DNA of 64,000 nt from positions 1 through 64,000 of the forward strand of contig NZ_JAGSOY010000009.1 in the NCBI RefSeq assembly GCF_018837975.1, given 5' to 3'. The stretch is from Zooshikella harenae. Lineage in GTDB: Bacteria > Pseudomonadota > Gammaproteobacteria > Pseudomonadales > Zooshikellaceae. Below, one piece after another: positions 1 to 8,315 of the stretch (its first letter is position 1; each line of letters begins with the position of its first letter). The notes below the pieces were generated by a model, which was not told the origin of the DNA, ran no database searches, and saw only the letters and a list, made by a program, of their open reading frames with translations. A program made the translations under genes and the position numbers.

Positions 1-123
1 GCGTATATACATAAGATGTAGCAGAATGTCATGAGTCAAAATGACGCTTTGGCATCAGCCGCTGAGTCGCTCTACAAACACGCCGTGAATCCATCCCTGC
101 AGACAGTTTATTCCGAAAGCTGC

Positions 124-243
124 TTCTCACATCCTTGATTAAGATCATTTGAGTTATTCCTGAGTTGCATGGAAAAGAGTTAAATAACAGTTATTGGGTT
201 GACTTTTAATTAGTTATATAAATAGTGGATGTCCTTTTACTTT
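124..243. repeat. Intergenic repeat, copy 1
   Basis: This stretch is about 75-80% alike by eye to 381-502. Shared words include TTCTCACAT/TTTTCACAT, GTTATTyCTGAGTTGC, TGGAAAAGAGTT, TAACAGTTATT, TATATAAATA and the 3' word GGrTGTCCTTTTA. It contains no open frame that is conserved between the copies. Confidence 0.7.
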
Positions 244-380
244 TTTGTGCGCTTTTTCATGTACGACTCCTATTTAAAAATAGGAACAATACAAAAGATC
301 TTTGATGGATGGCAGGGTGTGGTTGCTTTGGCGGTTACTATGAATCTATTCCCGCTGCACCTTACCGCAGATTGATAATG

Positions 381-502
381 CTTTTCACATCTTTGGTCAG
401 ACTTATGTAAGTTATTTCTGAGTTGCTTGGAAAAGAGTTGAGTAACAGTTATTAGATGAACTTTTAGTTGGCTATATAAATAATGGGTGTCCTTTTATTT
501 TA
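381..502. repeat. Intergenic repeat, copy 2
   Basis: This is the second direct copy of the sequence at 124-243, in the same orientation and about 257 bp downstream. Both copies end in a TATATAAATAnTGG word followed by GTCCTTTTA. The spacing and divergence suggest an old duplication or a dispersed intergenic element. Confidence 0.7.
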
Positions 503-730
503 TTTTCTGAACAGGCAGCAAGTATTCAATCATTTTAAATTGTTCTGTTGTAATCTCCATGAGCCTATTGTAACAACATTAGTGTTAACAGGCCCTAGCC
601 AAACTATGTCCCATGAAGTTAGAGTGTTGGCGAAAAATTTTTATGGTGTATTGGCGATGATTACTTCTTGATATCGTCAGTGATAACCAGGGGAAATGTA
701 ATTGAAAATGAGACTAAAAAATGAATAAAA

Positions 731-760
731 CTGTCATTTTTTTAGAAATGACAGGCTTTT
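731..760. terminator. Rho-independent terminator, probably bidirectional
   Basis: CTGTCATTT (731-739) pairs with AAATGACAG (746-754) and is followed on the plus strand by GCTTTTT. On the minus strand the stem is followed by a T-rich stretch. It lies 14 bp beyond the stop of the minus-strand GlsB/YeaQ gene and most likely ends that transcript. Confidence 0.65.
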
Positions 761-773
761 TATCTGTTTAGTG

Positions 774-1019
774 TTATTTAATGAATCGGTACAAGAGTAA
801 AATAATAAATGCACCTCCAGTAGCAATTAATATGCTTTCTATAGTAAAAGCATTAACACTGCCAAAGCCAAATAAGCTACCTACGTAACCACCAACAAAA
901 GCACCAGCAATTCCTAAAAGAGTGGTAATAATAAAACCACCACCGTCACGACCTGGCATTATCCACTTAGCTAAAATACCTGCTAATAAGCCTAAGATGA
1001 TCCAAGTAACTATTCCCAT
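774..1019 (-). CDS. GlsB/YeaQ/YmgE family stress response membrane protein
   Basis: An 81-residue, very hydrophobic, glycine-rich protein matching the transglycosylase-associated (GlsB/YeaQ/YmgE) family in size and pattern. It has three predicted membrane segments: about residues 2-20 with the motif LGLLAGILAKWIMPG, 28-50 with a GIAGAFVGGYVGSLFG glycine zipper, and 58-78. The family sits in the inner membrane and is linked to acid or envelope stress in other bacteria; the molecular activity is unknown. An upstream in-frame extension exists, but the ATG at 1019 has GGGAG 7 nt upstream and gives the usual family length, so it is chosen. The gene stands alone with a terminator just past its stop. 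Confidence 0.9.
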   Translation of the reverse strand: MGIVTWIILGLLAGILAKWIMPGRDGGGFIITTLLGIAGAFVGGYVGSLFGFGSVNAFTIESILIATGGAFIILLLYRFIK

Positions 1020-1579
1020 AGTTAATCTCCCAGATAAATTCATAGTTAGTTGTAAGGAGTCTTTACTATACAAAAAATTATTAGGGATACATTTATTTTT
1101 AGTTAAATATATAATGTAAATCACGAATTTTACGTATTTATTGTCACAAAGTGCAAGTAAATCTATGGTCAACTGTCATATTGAAAGTAAGTGACATCCA
1201 TGTGATCAAAGTTTTTAGCCAAGATAAGATATTAAATCTTTCAATTAATAGCACTTTGGTTTTGGTTGTTTGGCAGTACTTTAATTCTAATTTGAATCTC
1301 TAAGTGTTGCATAGGTGATTACATAATATACCAGTCGTACCATTTAGTTTAATAATTTACGGCGAATCCCTCTTTGGAGACTGAACTACCGCTTCCTTGC
1401 GGCTGGTCATGCAGTTTTTCACATTCTTGATTAAGCTCATGCTAGTTTTTTATGTTTTCTTTCAGTTATAAATAATGAGAACCTTTTATTATGATGTACT
1501 CAGTAGTAATTGGGATACTTTTGTGGAATGCTTAATTAACAGCAGTCAAAACATACACAGCATGTTAAAATACTAAAAA
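1020..1579. other. Intergenic region with third repeat copy
   Basis: No gene is supported. The promoter of the GlsB/YeaQ gene should lie in the left part. The right part holds a shorter, more diverged copy of the repeat seen at 124-243 (about 1411-1497). Confidence 0.5.
1411..1497. repeat. Intergenic repeat, partial copy 3
   Basis: The words TTTTTCACATyCTTGATTAAG, TCAT, TATAAATAATG and CCTTTTA occur in the same order as in the copies at 124-243 and 381-502, but the middle segment is shortened. It is in the same orientation. Confidence 0.45.
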
Positions 1580-2101
1580 CTATTTATTGATATGTTCTTC
1601 TGCAAAAAGTAACGCTGCAGTAATTCCTCTTAGTGAAACTTTAATTTCAACTGGTGCTTTGGATTGGCTGGTATATTGTATTGTCAATGTATGTCCTTTT
1701 TTTAAAGCATTTAATATTGACTCTGTATCAGCTTGAGAGAGCTTGCGCTCGTTTAGGCTTTCACTTGGAAGTAATTTAAATTGAAAAGACTGGGTATCAT
1801 CGATGATGAATGTCGCGTTATCTGCAGGATAAGCGTTATCTAAGACATGATAAAAGATAATTTCTGTTTTGGTGCTATTTGTAGCTGGTTGTTGCTGTAC
1901 AATAAATTGAAATATAGTGCCATCGCCATAAGGGAATAATGCTTTATTTCTAACATGAGTCACTGAACGACAGGTATTGTTAGCATCATTTAAACAGTTT
2001 ACTAGCCAGTCTTTAAAGTAGCGTCGAGTTTCACCTGTAAATGCTCCAACGTGATAAGACGTTATTAGTAATAGAATGGCAATAAAATATCTTTTTAGCA
2101 T
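1580..2101 (-). CDS. Invasion-associated locus B (IalB) family periplasmic protein
   Basis: A 173-residue protein with an N-terminal signal peptide (about residues 1-20, charged start then a hydrophobic run ending near VGAFTGE). The mature part has the IalB layout: DWLVNC with a following Cys (NTCRSV) near the N-terminus, and a C-terminal block with a small helix LKKGHTLTIQY and KVSLRGITAALLFAEE, matching the family's terminal S-L-x-G-x-x-A-A-L motif. IalB-like proteins are exported; some affect host-cell invasion in Bartonella, while most homologues in free-living bacteria have no known role. The gene is monocistronic by spacing, with GGAAC upstream of the ATG. The family call is by motif recognition only. 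Confidence 0.75.
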   Translation of the reverse strand: MLKRYFIAILLLITSYHVGAFTGETRRYFKDWLVNCLNDANNTCRSVTHVRNKALFPYGDGTIFQFIVQQQPATNSTKTEIIFYHVLDNAYPADNATFIIDDTQSFQFKLLPSESLNERKLSQADTESILNALKKGHTLTIQYTSQSKAPVEIKVSLRGITAALLFAEEHINK

Positions 2102-2395
2102 ATTTGTTCCATTTTTATCTGTTAGAACTTATCGTATGTATAAGGGTATTAACCTGCCTGAATGATGTCTACAAAAACATTTAAGTGGTTAATTGGTGCG
2201 ATTATTCCATAATAAGTTAGTGGTTGCTAACTTTATATCCTTTTGCCTTCAAGCGCCAAGTATATTGATTGCAGTTCGTCGGTTGAATCTTGAACAGGTA
2301 AGTACTCTTTTGACATAATATGTCACGTTCTATGATGCTGCAGAATACCGGTAATTCGCAGGGCATATTAACGAACTGTTGATGGGGAGTTGCCT

Positions 2396-3148
2396 GTGAA
2401 ACAAAAAACGACATTATATAAATTAGTAAAATGGACATTTTACGTAAGTGTAATTATGGCTGCGGTAGGTTTTTGGTTTAGGGATGATTTTCCTGCACCT
2501 AATGAGAGGATTATTGATCCTCAGGTGACAAAAGAACCGTTGCAGAAAAAAGTAAATAAAGAGTCATTTAAACTTATGCGCAGTGGTGTGGTGTATGAGG
2601 TAAGTCCTTTATATGAGTATGAATTAAATGGTTTAGTTGTTTCTTTAAATCACCATGATGGAAAGTTTGGGCTGCATAAACGTGCTGAAGACCATATTAA
2701 TGTGGCTGATTTATGTGTAGTTTGGGGAGTTAATGCCAAACAGGTTGACTTGAATAAGTTTGATTTTTGGAATGGTGAATTTACTTGTAATTATTTAACT
2801 AAAGACTCACTGCAAGCAGGTTTATTTAAAGATAATCAGTTATCTAATAATCACGTAGTTGCTGTCGATGAATTAATTCGGGATCAAATTGCTGATGTAA
2901 AAGTGGGGGATCAGATTTATTTAAAAGGTTGGCTATCAGAGTACAGTAATCATTTGGGTAAACGTGGGACAAGTATCACTCGAGATGATACTGGCAATGG
3001 AGCTTGTGAAACTATCTATATTAAGGACTTTAAGGTACTTAACTCAATGAAAACAAGCTGGCGTACAATGTATAGCCTTGGACTTATAGGGGCACTATTT
3101 AGCTCTTTGATATGGGTATGGGGCGTAGGGTCAGGACGCTTTAAATAA
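2396..3148 (+). CDS. Uncharacterised bitopic membrane protein with large periplasmic domain
   Basis: A 250-residue protein that I cannot assign to a named family. It has a short cytoplasmic start, a membrane segment at about residues 10-27, a roughly 190-residue soluble domain, and a second segment near residues 225-245. The soluble domain contains a notable block, RGTSITRDDTGNGACETIY, preceded by VKVGDQIYLKGWL, and two Cys (VADLCVVWG and FTCNY). The GTG at 2396 is preferred because GGGGAG lies 6 nt upstream; a TTG at 2390 sits too close to that site. It is followed by a strong hairpin terminator. The function is unknown. Confidence 0.75.
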   Translation: MKQKTTLYKLVKWTFYVSVIMAAVGFWFRDDFPAPNERIIDPQVTKEPLQKKVNKESFKLMRSGVVYEVSPLYEYELNGLVVSLNHHDGKFGLHKRAEDHINVADLCVVWGVNAKQVDLNKFDFWNGEFTCNYLTKDSLQAGLFKDNQLSNNHVVAVDELIRDQIADVKVGDQIYLKGWLSEYSNHLGKRGTSITRDDTGNGACETIYIKDFKVLNSMKTSWRTMYSLGLIGALFSSLIWVWGVGSGRFK

Positions 3149-3673
3149 TAAAAATTAAATAGATATGTATTTTATATCCTTGGCTTTTTATAGAAAAGTG
3201 GTTGCAGGTTTTCCTCCAACCATTTTTTTTCGTTTTTTAGTTTTCTGTACTGAAGGTTTGATTGCTGGGTGATCGAATGAAAGCGTTCTTACATGGCAAG
3301 TGGTAGGAGACAATAAAGTCAGTGTATGCTCACATCTAGGTAATTATCAACAAATGAACAGCTTTAAGTGTGAGAAATAGGTGAATAATAGCGATAGCCG
3401 TTCACGTTAAGTGTCTGTGTATTTTTTAATTGTACGTATTGGCAAATTGCGGCAGGATAAGCATTATAGACGATATACTTTTCTAAGACGGGGGAGACGC
3501 TGCGTAATAATGTGGACTTAAGTCATTACGTAAGTTGTTACGTCTGATTAGTATAACTTGTCGTTAGACGGCAGTGATATGACGCTCGTTTTAAAAGCGC
3601 ATGTTCCAGGTAGTCGTCTTGAAATCATGAATACGCTTCTTTGTTTTTTGTGTTGGTTTGGAGAACACACACC
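3149..3673. other. Intergenic region
   Basis: Apart from the terminator at 3199-3230, I see no gene, repeat or structured element. It should contain the promoter of the aminotransferase gene. A frame at 3558-3800 overlaps that gene out of phase and has no coding character. Confidence 0.4.
3199..3230 (+). terminator. Rho-independent terminator
   Basis: TGGTTG and the adjacent CAGG pair with CCTCCAACCA across a T-rich loop, followed by eight consecutive T. It lies 50 bp after the stop of the membrane protein gene at 2396-3148. Confidence 0.8.
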
Positions 3674-4891
3674 ATGGCTCAGGAATTTGGACAATCGGTA
3701 TTTGAATGTGCTCAACGTTTACAAGAAGAGGGTCGCGATGCTAATCAGATTGCAAAGATTCTTTGTGAACGTGATCAGCAAGGCCATAACTATGGTATAG
3801 GTATTGTGTTGGATGGTGAAGGAAAAGCCATGGCTTCATCATCCACATTACTTGAGTATGCAACTAAAGAAGTTCAGGAAAGCACCGTTGGGGATTATAA
3901 GAACTCTAATGCGCAGCTCGAAAGCTTAAAAGAAGCCGTTTTAAACTGGCAGCAAGTTCCAGAGGAACACTGGTCAAAGTTTAAGCTGGGTTTAGTGTCA
4001 GATGCGGGTACGGGGGCTGTCAAAACCGCTGTTGAGCTAGGTTTAATGCAAAATCCTGCACTGAATACATTGGGTGTTGAAGAGTTAGGCTGGCCAGCCT
4101 ATAAAGCGATTGCCAAGGTTGCTCGTGTACAATTTGCTGAGTTTGCACAAGATGGTATTATCGATCAGCAAAACACATTGCCTATTTATCAAGCGGGTCC
4201 AATGAATACGACAGGCATGGTGCGTTCTGTTGATGTTGTACGTCAACGGGCGAAAGCTGCAGCAGATAAAGGGCAGTTTGTGGTGTTGGATCGCGCATAT
4301 TCTGGATTTGAATTTGCCCGAGACTTAGCGGATAAAGGTTATCAGTCGGTGATGGCACAAAGTTATGATCTACAAATAAAGCCTTTTGTGGAACAAAACG
4401 TACCTTTCTGCCTGGCAATTAGTCCGACTAAAGCGTTTATTACATTCTCACTCAGACCCTGTGGACTTGTATTGCTCTTCTGTCCTGATGAACAGGAACA
4501 AAAAAGTGCGTTATTAACCTTAAATACGATTATTCGTGCTCGGGGTTCTTCTTTTGAGCACCCAATCATTCGTGCGTTTGCCAAAGCTATGATTAATGAT
4601 GGTGCGCGTTTACAAGCAGAACATGAACAGGCTTTGGCCCGGGTTGCTGAAGCGGAAAGCGTATGGCAGGAGTTGGTTAAGGGTACAGCTATAGAGTATT
4701 TGTACTCTGCTGACTATGCTGGATTGTTCAGAAATCCTCAGGCAAAAGATAGTGCTGCAGTGCATATATACGATCAGCACATCTATCCTGTATTTGCCAA
4801 TAACCGTTGCCGACAAAATGTTACTGGTATCCCCACAGATCGAACATTAGCAGAACAGCATGTAAAAGCATTTGCTGAGCAGTGTTTCTAG
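3674..4891 (+). CDS. Aspartate/aromatic amino acid aminotransferase family (class I, PLP-dependent)
   Basis: A 405-residue fold-type I aminotransferase. The AspC/TyrB landmarks are present in order: a GWPAYKAI block where the family has W-P-N-H, NTTG near residue 176 for NPTG, D206 and Y209 in LDRAYSGF (pyridine N and O3' ligands), S-x-x-K with K253 as the PLP lysine in ISPTKAF, R261 in SLRPCG (phosphate), and R380 in RQNVTG (substrate carboxylate). It should transfer amino groups between aspartate or aromatic amino acids and 2-oxoglutarate in the cytoplasm; substrate preference cannot be read. The ATG at 3674 has GGAGA 9 nt upstream and is preferred to an upstream in-frame ATG at 3641. The NTTG and SLRPCG variants are unusual and suggest a divergent subgroup. 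Confidence 0.85.
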   Translation: MAQEFGQSVFECAQRLQEEGRDANQIAKILCERDQQGHNYGIGIVLDGEGKAMASSSTLLEYATKEVQESTVGDYKNSNAQLESLKEAVLNWQQVPEEHWSKFKLGLVSDAGTGAVKTAVELGLMQNPALNTLGVEELGWPAYKAIAKVARVQFAEFAQDGIIDQQNTLPIYQAGPMNTTGMVRSVDVVRQRAKAAADKGQFVVLDRAYSGFEFARDLADKGYQSVMAQSYDLQIKPFVEQNVPFCLAISPTKAFITFSLRPCGLVLLFCPDEQEQKSALLTLNTIIRARGSSFEHPIIRAFAKAMINDGARLQAEHEQALARVAEAESVWQELVKGTAIEYLYSADYAGLFRNPQAKDSAAVHIYDQHIYPVFANNRCRQNVTGIPTDRTLAEQHVKAFAEQCF

Positions 4892-5071
4892 ATTTTCCAT
4901 TTATCTAGGTTATATCGATAACCTGTATTCCTAATATGTTCTGTAGTGTTTGGTTCAGTTAAGACTGGAGGAACACTGCGGGACACCTATCGCAGTAGTG
5001 CAACAGCGTAAGTTACGTTCTTGATGAGGTCATTGCTCTTGATGAAAATGGTTAGTTTGGCTTAACAGGGT

Positions 5072-5674
5072 TTAGGACTTAGATAACTTGGCATCGTGCT
5101 CAAATGTGTAGTAACACGCTAAGTTATAAGTTTGGCTCTGTGAGGTACCAATTAATCGAGGGTCGAATGGTGCCAAACCATCCATCATCCACTCTTTGTC
5201 ACACCAACGATAAGAACATAGTAGTTTGTGATTATGACTCGTGAGAATCTTACAAGCAAAGTAATCACGGCTGGGCTCAGTAAACTCATTCAGCTGAATC
5301 ACTTCAATTCGCTTGATCGTGAATTCTCCTGCTCTTATGAGGTGGTGTATAAATGCAGGTTTTTGTGACTGTTTGATCTTGCTAAGCAAGCGTTGACTGA
5401 TAAAGCTATGTAAGCTTAAGGGAGACTGAAAACGGCATAGCGCCATCAAACATTCTTCAGCCCGTTTTTCAAGGTGGGATGAAGACCACTTTGGATCATG
5501 CTGATTCAATACGGATTGAAGCACTTCAAATGGATAGTTCTCTACGTTCTGTTTGTTGACAGGGTTCAGCTTTTCTTTATGAAGTGCATGCCAGATAAAA
5601 ACTGGAACTAGTAGAAGTAATACTGCAAGTAACAAGGAAAAATATAAATACATAAGGTTATACACACTACTCAT
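5072..5674 (-). CDS. Uncharacterised membrane-anchored protein
   Basis: A 200-residue protein with one N-terminal membrane segment at about residues 7-29, followed by a soluble domain. The domain's pattern (helix around EKRAEECLMAL, SLHSFISQRLLSKI, then IKRIEVIQLNEF and a final W-rich strand ending in WMMDGLAPFD) is loosely reminiscent of Tim44/NTF2-like folds. That is a weak structural guess and not a family call. It stands alone between intergenic spacers, with no recognisable partner. Confidence 0.65.
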   Translation of the reverse strand: MSSVYNLMYLYFSLLLAVLLLLVPVFIWHALHKEKLNPVNKQNVENYPFEVLQSVLNQHDPKWSSSHLEKRAEECLMALCRFQSPLSLHSFISQRLLSKIKQSQKPAFIHHLIRAGEFTIKRIEVIQLNEFTEPSRDYFACKILTSHNHKLLCSYRWCDKEWMMDGLAPFDPRLIGTSQSQTYNLACYYTFEHDAKLSKS

Positions 5675-6424
5675 ATAAAGTGAGTTGCAGTTCCAATTGC
5701 TGTGTACTTTTCATATACATTTTATATCCACTTTATGTGTCATATTTAAGGTTTTTACTGACCTGTTAAAAGAATGTACATAAAGTGCTGTATCACTTAC
5801 AAAATGGACTTACGATCACCTTTTAACTGTAAAGCAATTGTCATTTTAATTTACATATACCTTCAGTGAAGGATATAGCTCTAAGAATAGCGTTAACTTC
5901 GTCAGGTTATGCACATTAAACAAGTCTCACTAAGAGAAATAATCAAAAACCCTTAATTACAAGAATGTGCTTCAAATAAACTCTTTTAACTATCTTACAT
6001 TAAATATTTGGATCCGTTTGTTGAATAGTAGAAAAAATAGTGAGACTTATAGCAAAAAATACAATGCTAAATGAACGATTGTACTTTTTGGGTTCGTTAA
6101 CCTAAGTGGAAATTACATCTTGTGTAATGGATGAATTTTTTAAGTCTTATTTGAAAGCTTTCATTTAGGCTTTAATTTGTTTTTTTGGGGTACGTCATTA
6201 ATACTGTTTAATGTATTTCACATTCTTAACAAAAGGAACAATCATTAACAGTCCTTATGAATTGTTTTTGTTCATTTGTCAGTAAAATCCTTTTTCTTTA
6301 GCTATATCCATAACGAAGGATATAAGTCACCCAGAAGAAGGGTGTTATACAAAAGTTTTACTTGGCATAAAAATCCGCCTAGTGGAAATATGCCTATCAT
6401 CGTATTTCTAGGACAGAAGTGGCA
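5675..6424. other. Long intergenic region
   Basis: About 750 bp between divergent genes without a supported gene. Two widely spaced inverted pairs are visible: CACTTTATGT (5729-5738) with ACATAAAGTG (5778-5787), and GGATATAGCT (5871-5880) with AGCTATATCC (6300-6309). A short hairpin, CACCC/GGGTG, lies at 6329-6345 in the leader of the lipoprotein gene. None can be assigned a function. Confidence 0.4.
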
Positions 6425-7273
6425 ATGAAAAAAGTCTTGATCAGCAGTTTTCTCTGCGTAGCCATGGTTGTATCCAGTGGTTGCTCAACTCAGGGTAATA
6501 AACAAGAGATCGGTACCGCTGTTGGTGCAGTTTTAGGTGCTGTTGTAGGGTCTGCATTGGGTAAGGGGCGAGGCAAAAAAGTTGCCATTGCTGCAGGTGC
6601 AGTATTGGGAGGTTATATAGGCAATCAATTGGGCGCTTACTTGGATGAGCAAGACCGCATTGCACTCGAACAAAAGTCTATTTCGGTATTAAATACAGCA
6701 AAAGACGGTGAAGATGTTCAGTGGCGTAGTCAGCGTACAGGCGCTGAAGCGACTATTTCCACACGGAATTCACGCAAAGAAACACGGAATGTTAATTATT
6801 ATCGTGATAAGCGTGTTGTAAAAGTGATGAATCTAACGCTTATTGGTAAAACTTTTCAGGCCAAACAGCGTTCAAATGTGCGTAATGCCCCAGAAAAACA
6901 AGGTTATCGGGTAACGAGTTTGGCTGCAGGCGAACAAGTGACTGCTGTCGGTAAAACACCCAGCAACTGGGTTATGATTGCCAAGAAGGGCGTTACCATT
7001 GGTTATGTTCATGGATCACTATTAAAGCCTGTAGCTGTTCAGGAAAAGCAAACTGTACTTAAAACTGCAAAAACCAATGAAAACTCAAATCAGCAGCCAA
7101 AAAGCATTAATATTGATGATATTGAGCTTAAAGACGTGGATGTTGTTGAAGACTCGATGGCGGTGAATACAGAGTGTCGTAGTTTGGACATGAAAATTAA
7201 TAATAAAGGAAAATCTGGAAACGAAAGCTTTGATACTTGTAAAGGCGCTGATGGTGCATGGGAAATAATTTAG
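6425..7273 (+). CDS. Lipoprotein with glycine-zipper 2TM domain and SH3 domain
   Basis: A 282-residue outer-membrane-type lipoprotein. The lipobox VSSGC gives a lipidated Cys at about residue 20. A glycine-zipper segment follows (residues about 28-70, repeats of AVGAVLGAVVGSALGKG and AAGAVLGGYIGNQLG), typical of the Rickettsia 17-kDa antigen/SlyB-like group. Residues about 140-205 look like a bacterial SH3 domain (VRNAPEKQGYRVTSLAAGEQ and WVMIAKKGVTIGYVHGSLL). The C-terminal part is acidic and contains two Cys (TECRS and FDTCKG). Such proteins sit in the envelope and may bind peptidoglycan through the SH3 domain. The ATG at 6425 is preferred to the upstream GTG at 6419. A strong terminator follows. 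Confidence 0.85.
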   Translation: MKKVLISSFLCVAMVVSSGCSTQGNKQEIGTAVGAVLGAVVGSALGKGRGKKVAIAAGAVLGGYIGNQLGAYLDEQDRIALEQKSISVLNTAKDGEDVQWRSQRTGAEATISTRNSRKETRNVNYYRDKRVVKVMNLTLIGKTFQAKQRSNVRNAPEKQGYRVTSLAAGEQVTAVGKTPSNWVMIAKKGVTIGYVHGSLLKPVAVQEKQTVLKTAKTNENSNQQPKSINIDDIELKDVDVVEDSMAVNTECRSLDMKINNKGKSGNESFDTCKGADGAWEII

Positions 7274-7304
7274 CAAAGCCTGACAGTGATTTTCGAAAGT
7301 TATA

Positions 7305-7332
7305 AAACGGACATATTCATGTCCGTTTTTTT
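7305..7332. terminator. Rho-independent terminator, bidirectional
   Basis: AAACGGACAT (7305-7314) pairs perfectly with ATGTCCGTTT (7319-7328) across ATTC and runs into a T tract ending at 7332. The minus strand also has a T-rich exit. It separates the lipoprotein gene from the convergent three-gene cluster and can serve both. Confidence 0.85.
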
Positions 7333-7398
7333 ATATGCATACCATTATGCGCATGGGTAAAGATAGGTATTGAGGAAGTGCATATTAAAGAAAGGCAC

Positions 7399-8202
7399 TT
7401 AACTTTGTGACTTTACTTGATTTAATAGGTGAGTGAGTTTTTCTTTAACTTTGGCATAAACCTGTTGAGCACTGTTGAGTTCGTTTGTGTCGAAGGATAT
7501 TTCACAGCGTTTGATATCCTTATCAAACAGGGCATTGAAATAGTCCTGCCAGCGTTTTTCTTGCAAATTAACCCATAGTGATCCATTAACCTCACCTGAT
7601 TCAGCTAATGAAAGCCGTAGTTTCATATGGTCAATTTCTTTATAGAGCTCTGGAGAAGGCGTGAACTGTACACTGATATAGCCTTGCTGTTGATTCCAGT
7701 GGTAGTTAAATTCAGTAAAGTCACCTTCTGAAATGCAGGCATTCGCTATTGTGAGTAGTGGTTCTGCAGGGGCAATCTGTATGGGCTGTTCAATGGTGTG
7801 TATTTGCTGCTCTAGTGTAAATGAACATGTTATGGACCATTGATGCTGTTGATCTGTAATTCGGCAGTTATGAGGCAGCTCAAACTGTAATTCAAGTGAC
7901 TGATTTTCTCCTGAATTTAATTTTAGTGAATTACAAAGCAGTGTTTTTTTAGCTGTTTGGCTCAGTTGAGGGGAAGAGGAAGCTTTAGACTGCTCAATTA
8001 TATGTTCTTTTAAACAAGCTTCAATGTTGCCAAGGTTAAGCTCAAAATTACTGGGTATTGCTAAGTCATCAGCCGGATAATGTTCATCGTGAGTGAAGGT
8101 AAGCGAACCAGTAATCATTTCGCCTTGAAGATAACGTGATTGGTTGGTTTTTAAATCAACGTGTAACGTATCAGCAATAACAACTTGATGACTGGGGGAC
8201 AT
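7399..8202 (-). CDS. Uncharacterised protein, possible arrestin-like beta-sandwich; third gene of cluster
   Basis: A 267-residue soluble protein without a signal peptide or membrane segment. The N-terminal half is beta-rich, with YLQGEMITGSLTF early on and a later block FELPHNCRITDQQHQWSITCSF. That spacing recalls arrestin/Spo0M-type folds (a G-x-x-V-x-G-x-L strand, then LP-x-x-x-x-I-T), but the resemblance is weak. The C-terminus is helical (residues about 240-267). AGGAG lies 8 nt before the ATG. It is the last of three minus-strand genes, 113 bp after the 1,508-codon gene, so it is probably co-transcribed. A structural or adaptor role for the large protein is only a guess. Confidence 0.7.
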   Translation of the reverse strand: MSPSHQVVIADTLHVDLKTNQSRYLQGEMITGSLTFTHDEHYPADDLAIPSNFELNLGNIEACLKEHIIEQSKASSSPQLSQTAKKTLLCNSLKLNSGENQSLELQFELPHNCRITDQQHQWSITCSFTLEQQIHTIEQPIQIAPAEPLLTIANACISEGDFTEFNYHWNQQQGYISVQFTPSPELYKEIDHMKLRLSLAESGEVNGSLWVNLQEKRWQDYFNALFDKDIKRCEISFDTNELNSAQQVYAKVKEKLTHLLNQVKSQS

Positions 8203-8315
8203 ATATTTACTCCTATAAAAAACTGTACAAAGGCTTAAAATGAAAATATACCCTGATCTATAGATACAATGATGTCTTAAAAATAATTATTCAACAGGTA
8301 GATGACTATTATATC

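Larger units (their letters stand above)
1..773. other. Gene-poor region with two repeat copies
   Basis: No convincing gene is visible. The region holds two diverged direct copies of a roughly 115-bp sequence (about 124-243 and 381-502) and ends in a hairpin terminator at 731-760. A 62-codon open frame at 483-671 begins inside the second repeat copy, lacks a ribosome binding site and has no recognisable motif, so it is not called. Confidence 0.6.

Noticed and set aside
483-671. 62-codon plus-strand frame
   Set aside because: It begins inside a repeated intergenic sequence, has no ribosome site or motif, and is not preserved in the other repeat copies.
2217-2438. 73-codon minus-strand frame
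   Set aside because: It overlaps the start of the better supported plus-strand membrane protein gene and has no ribosome site.
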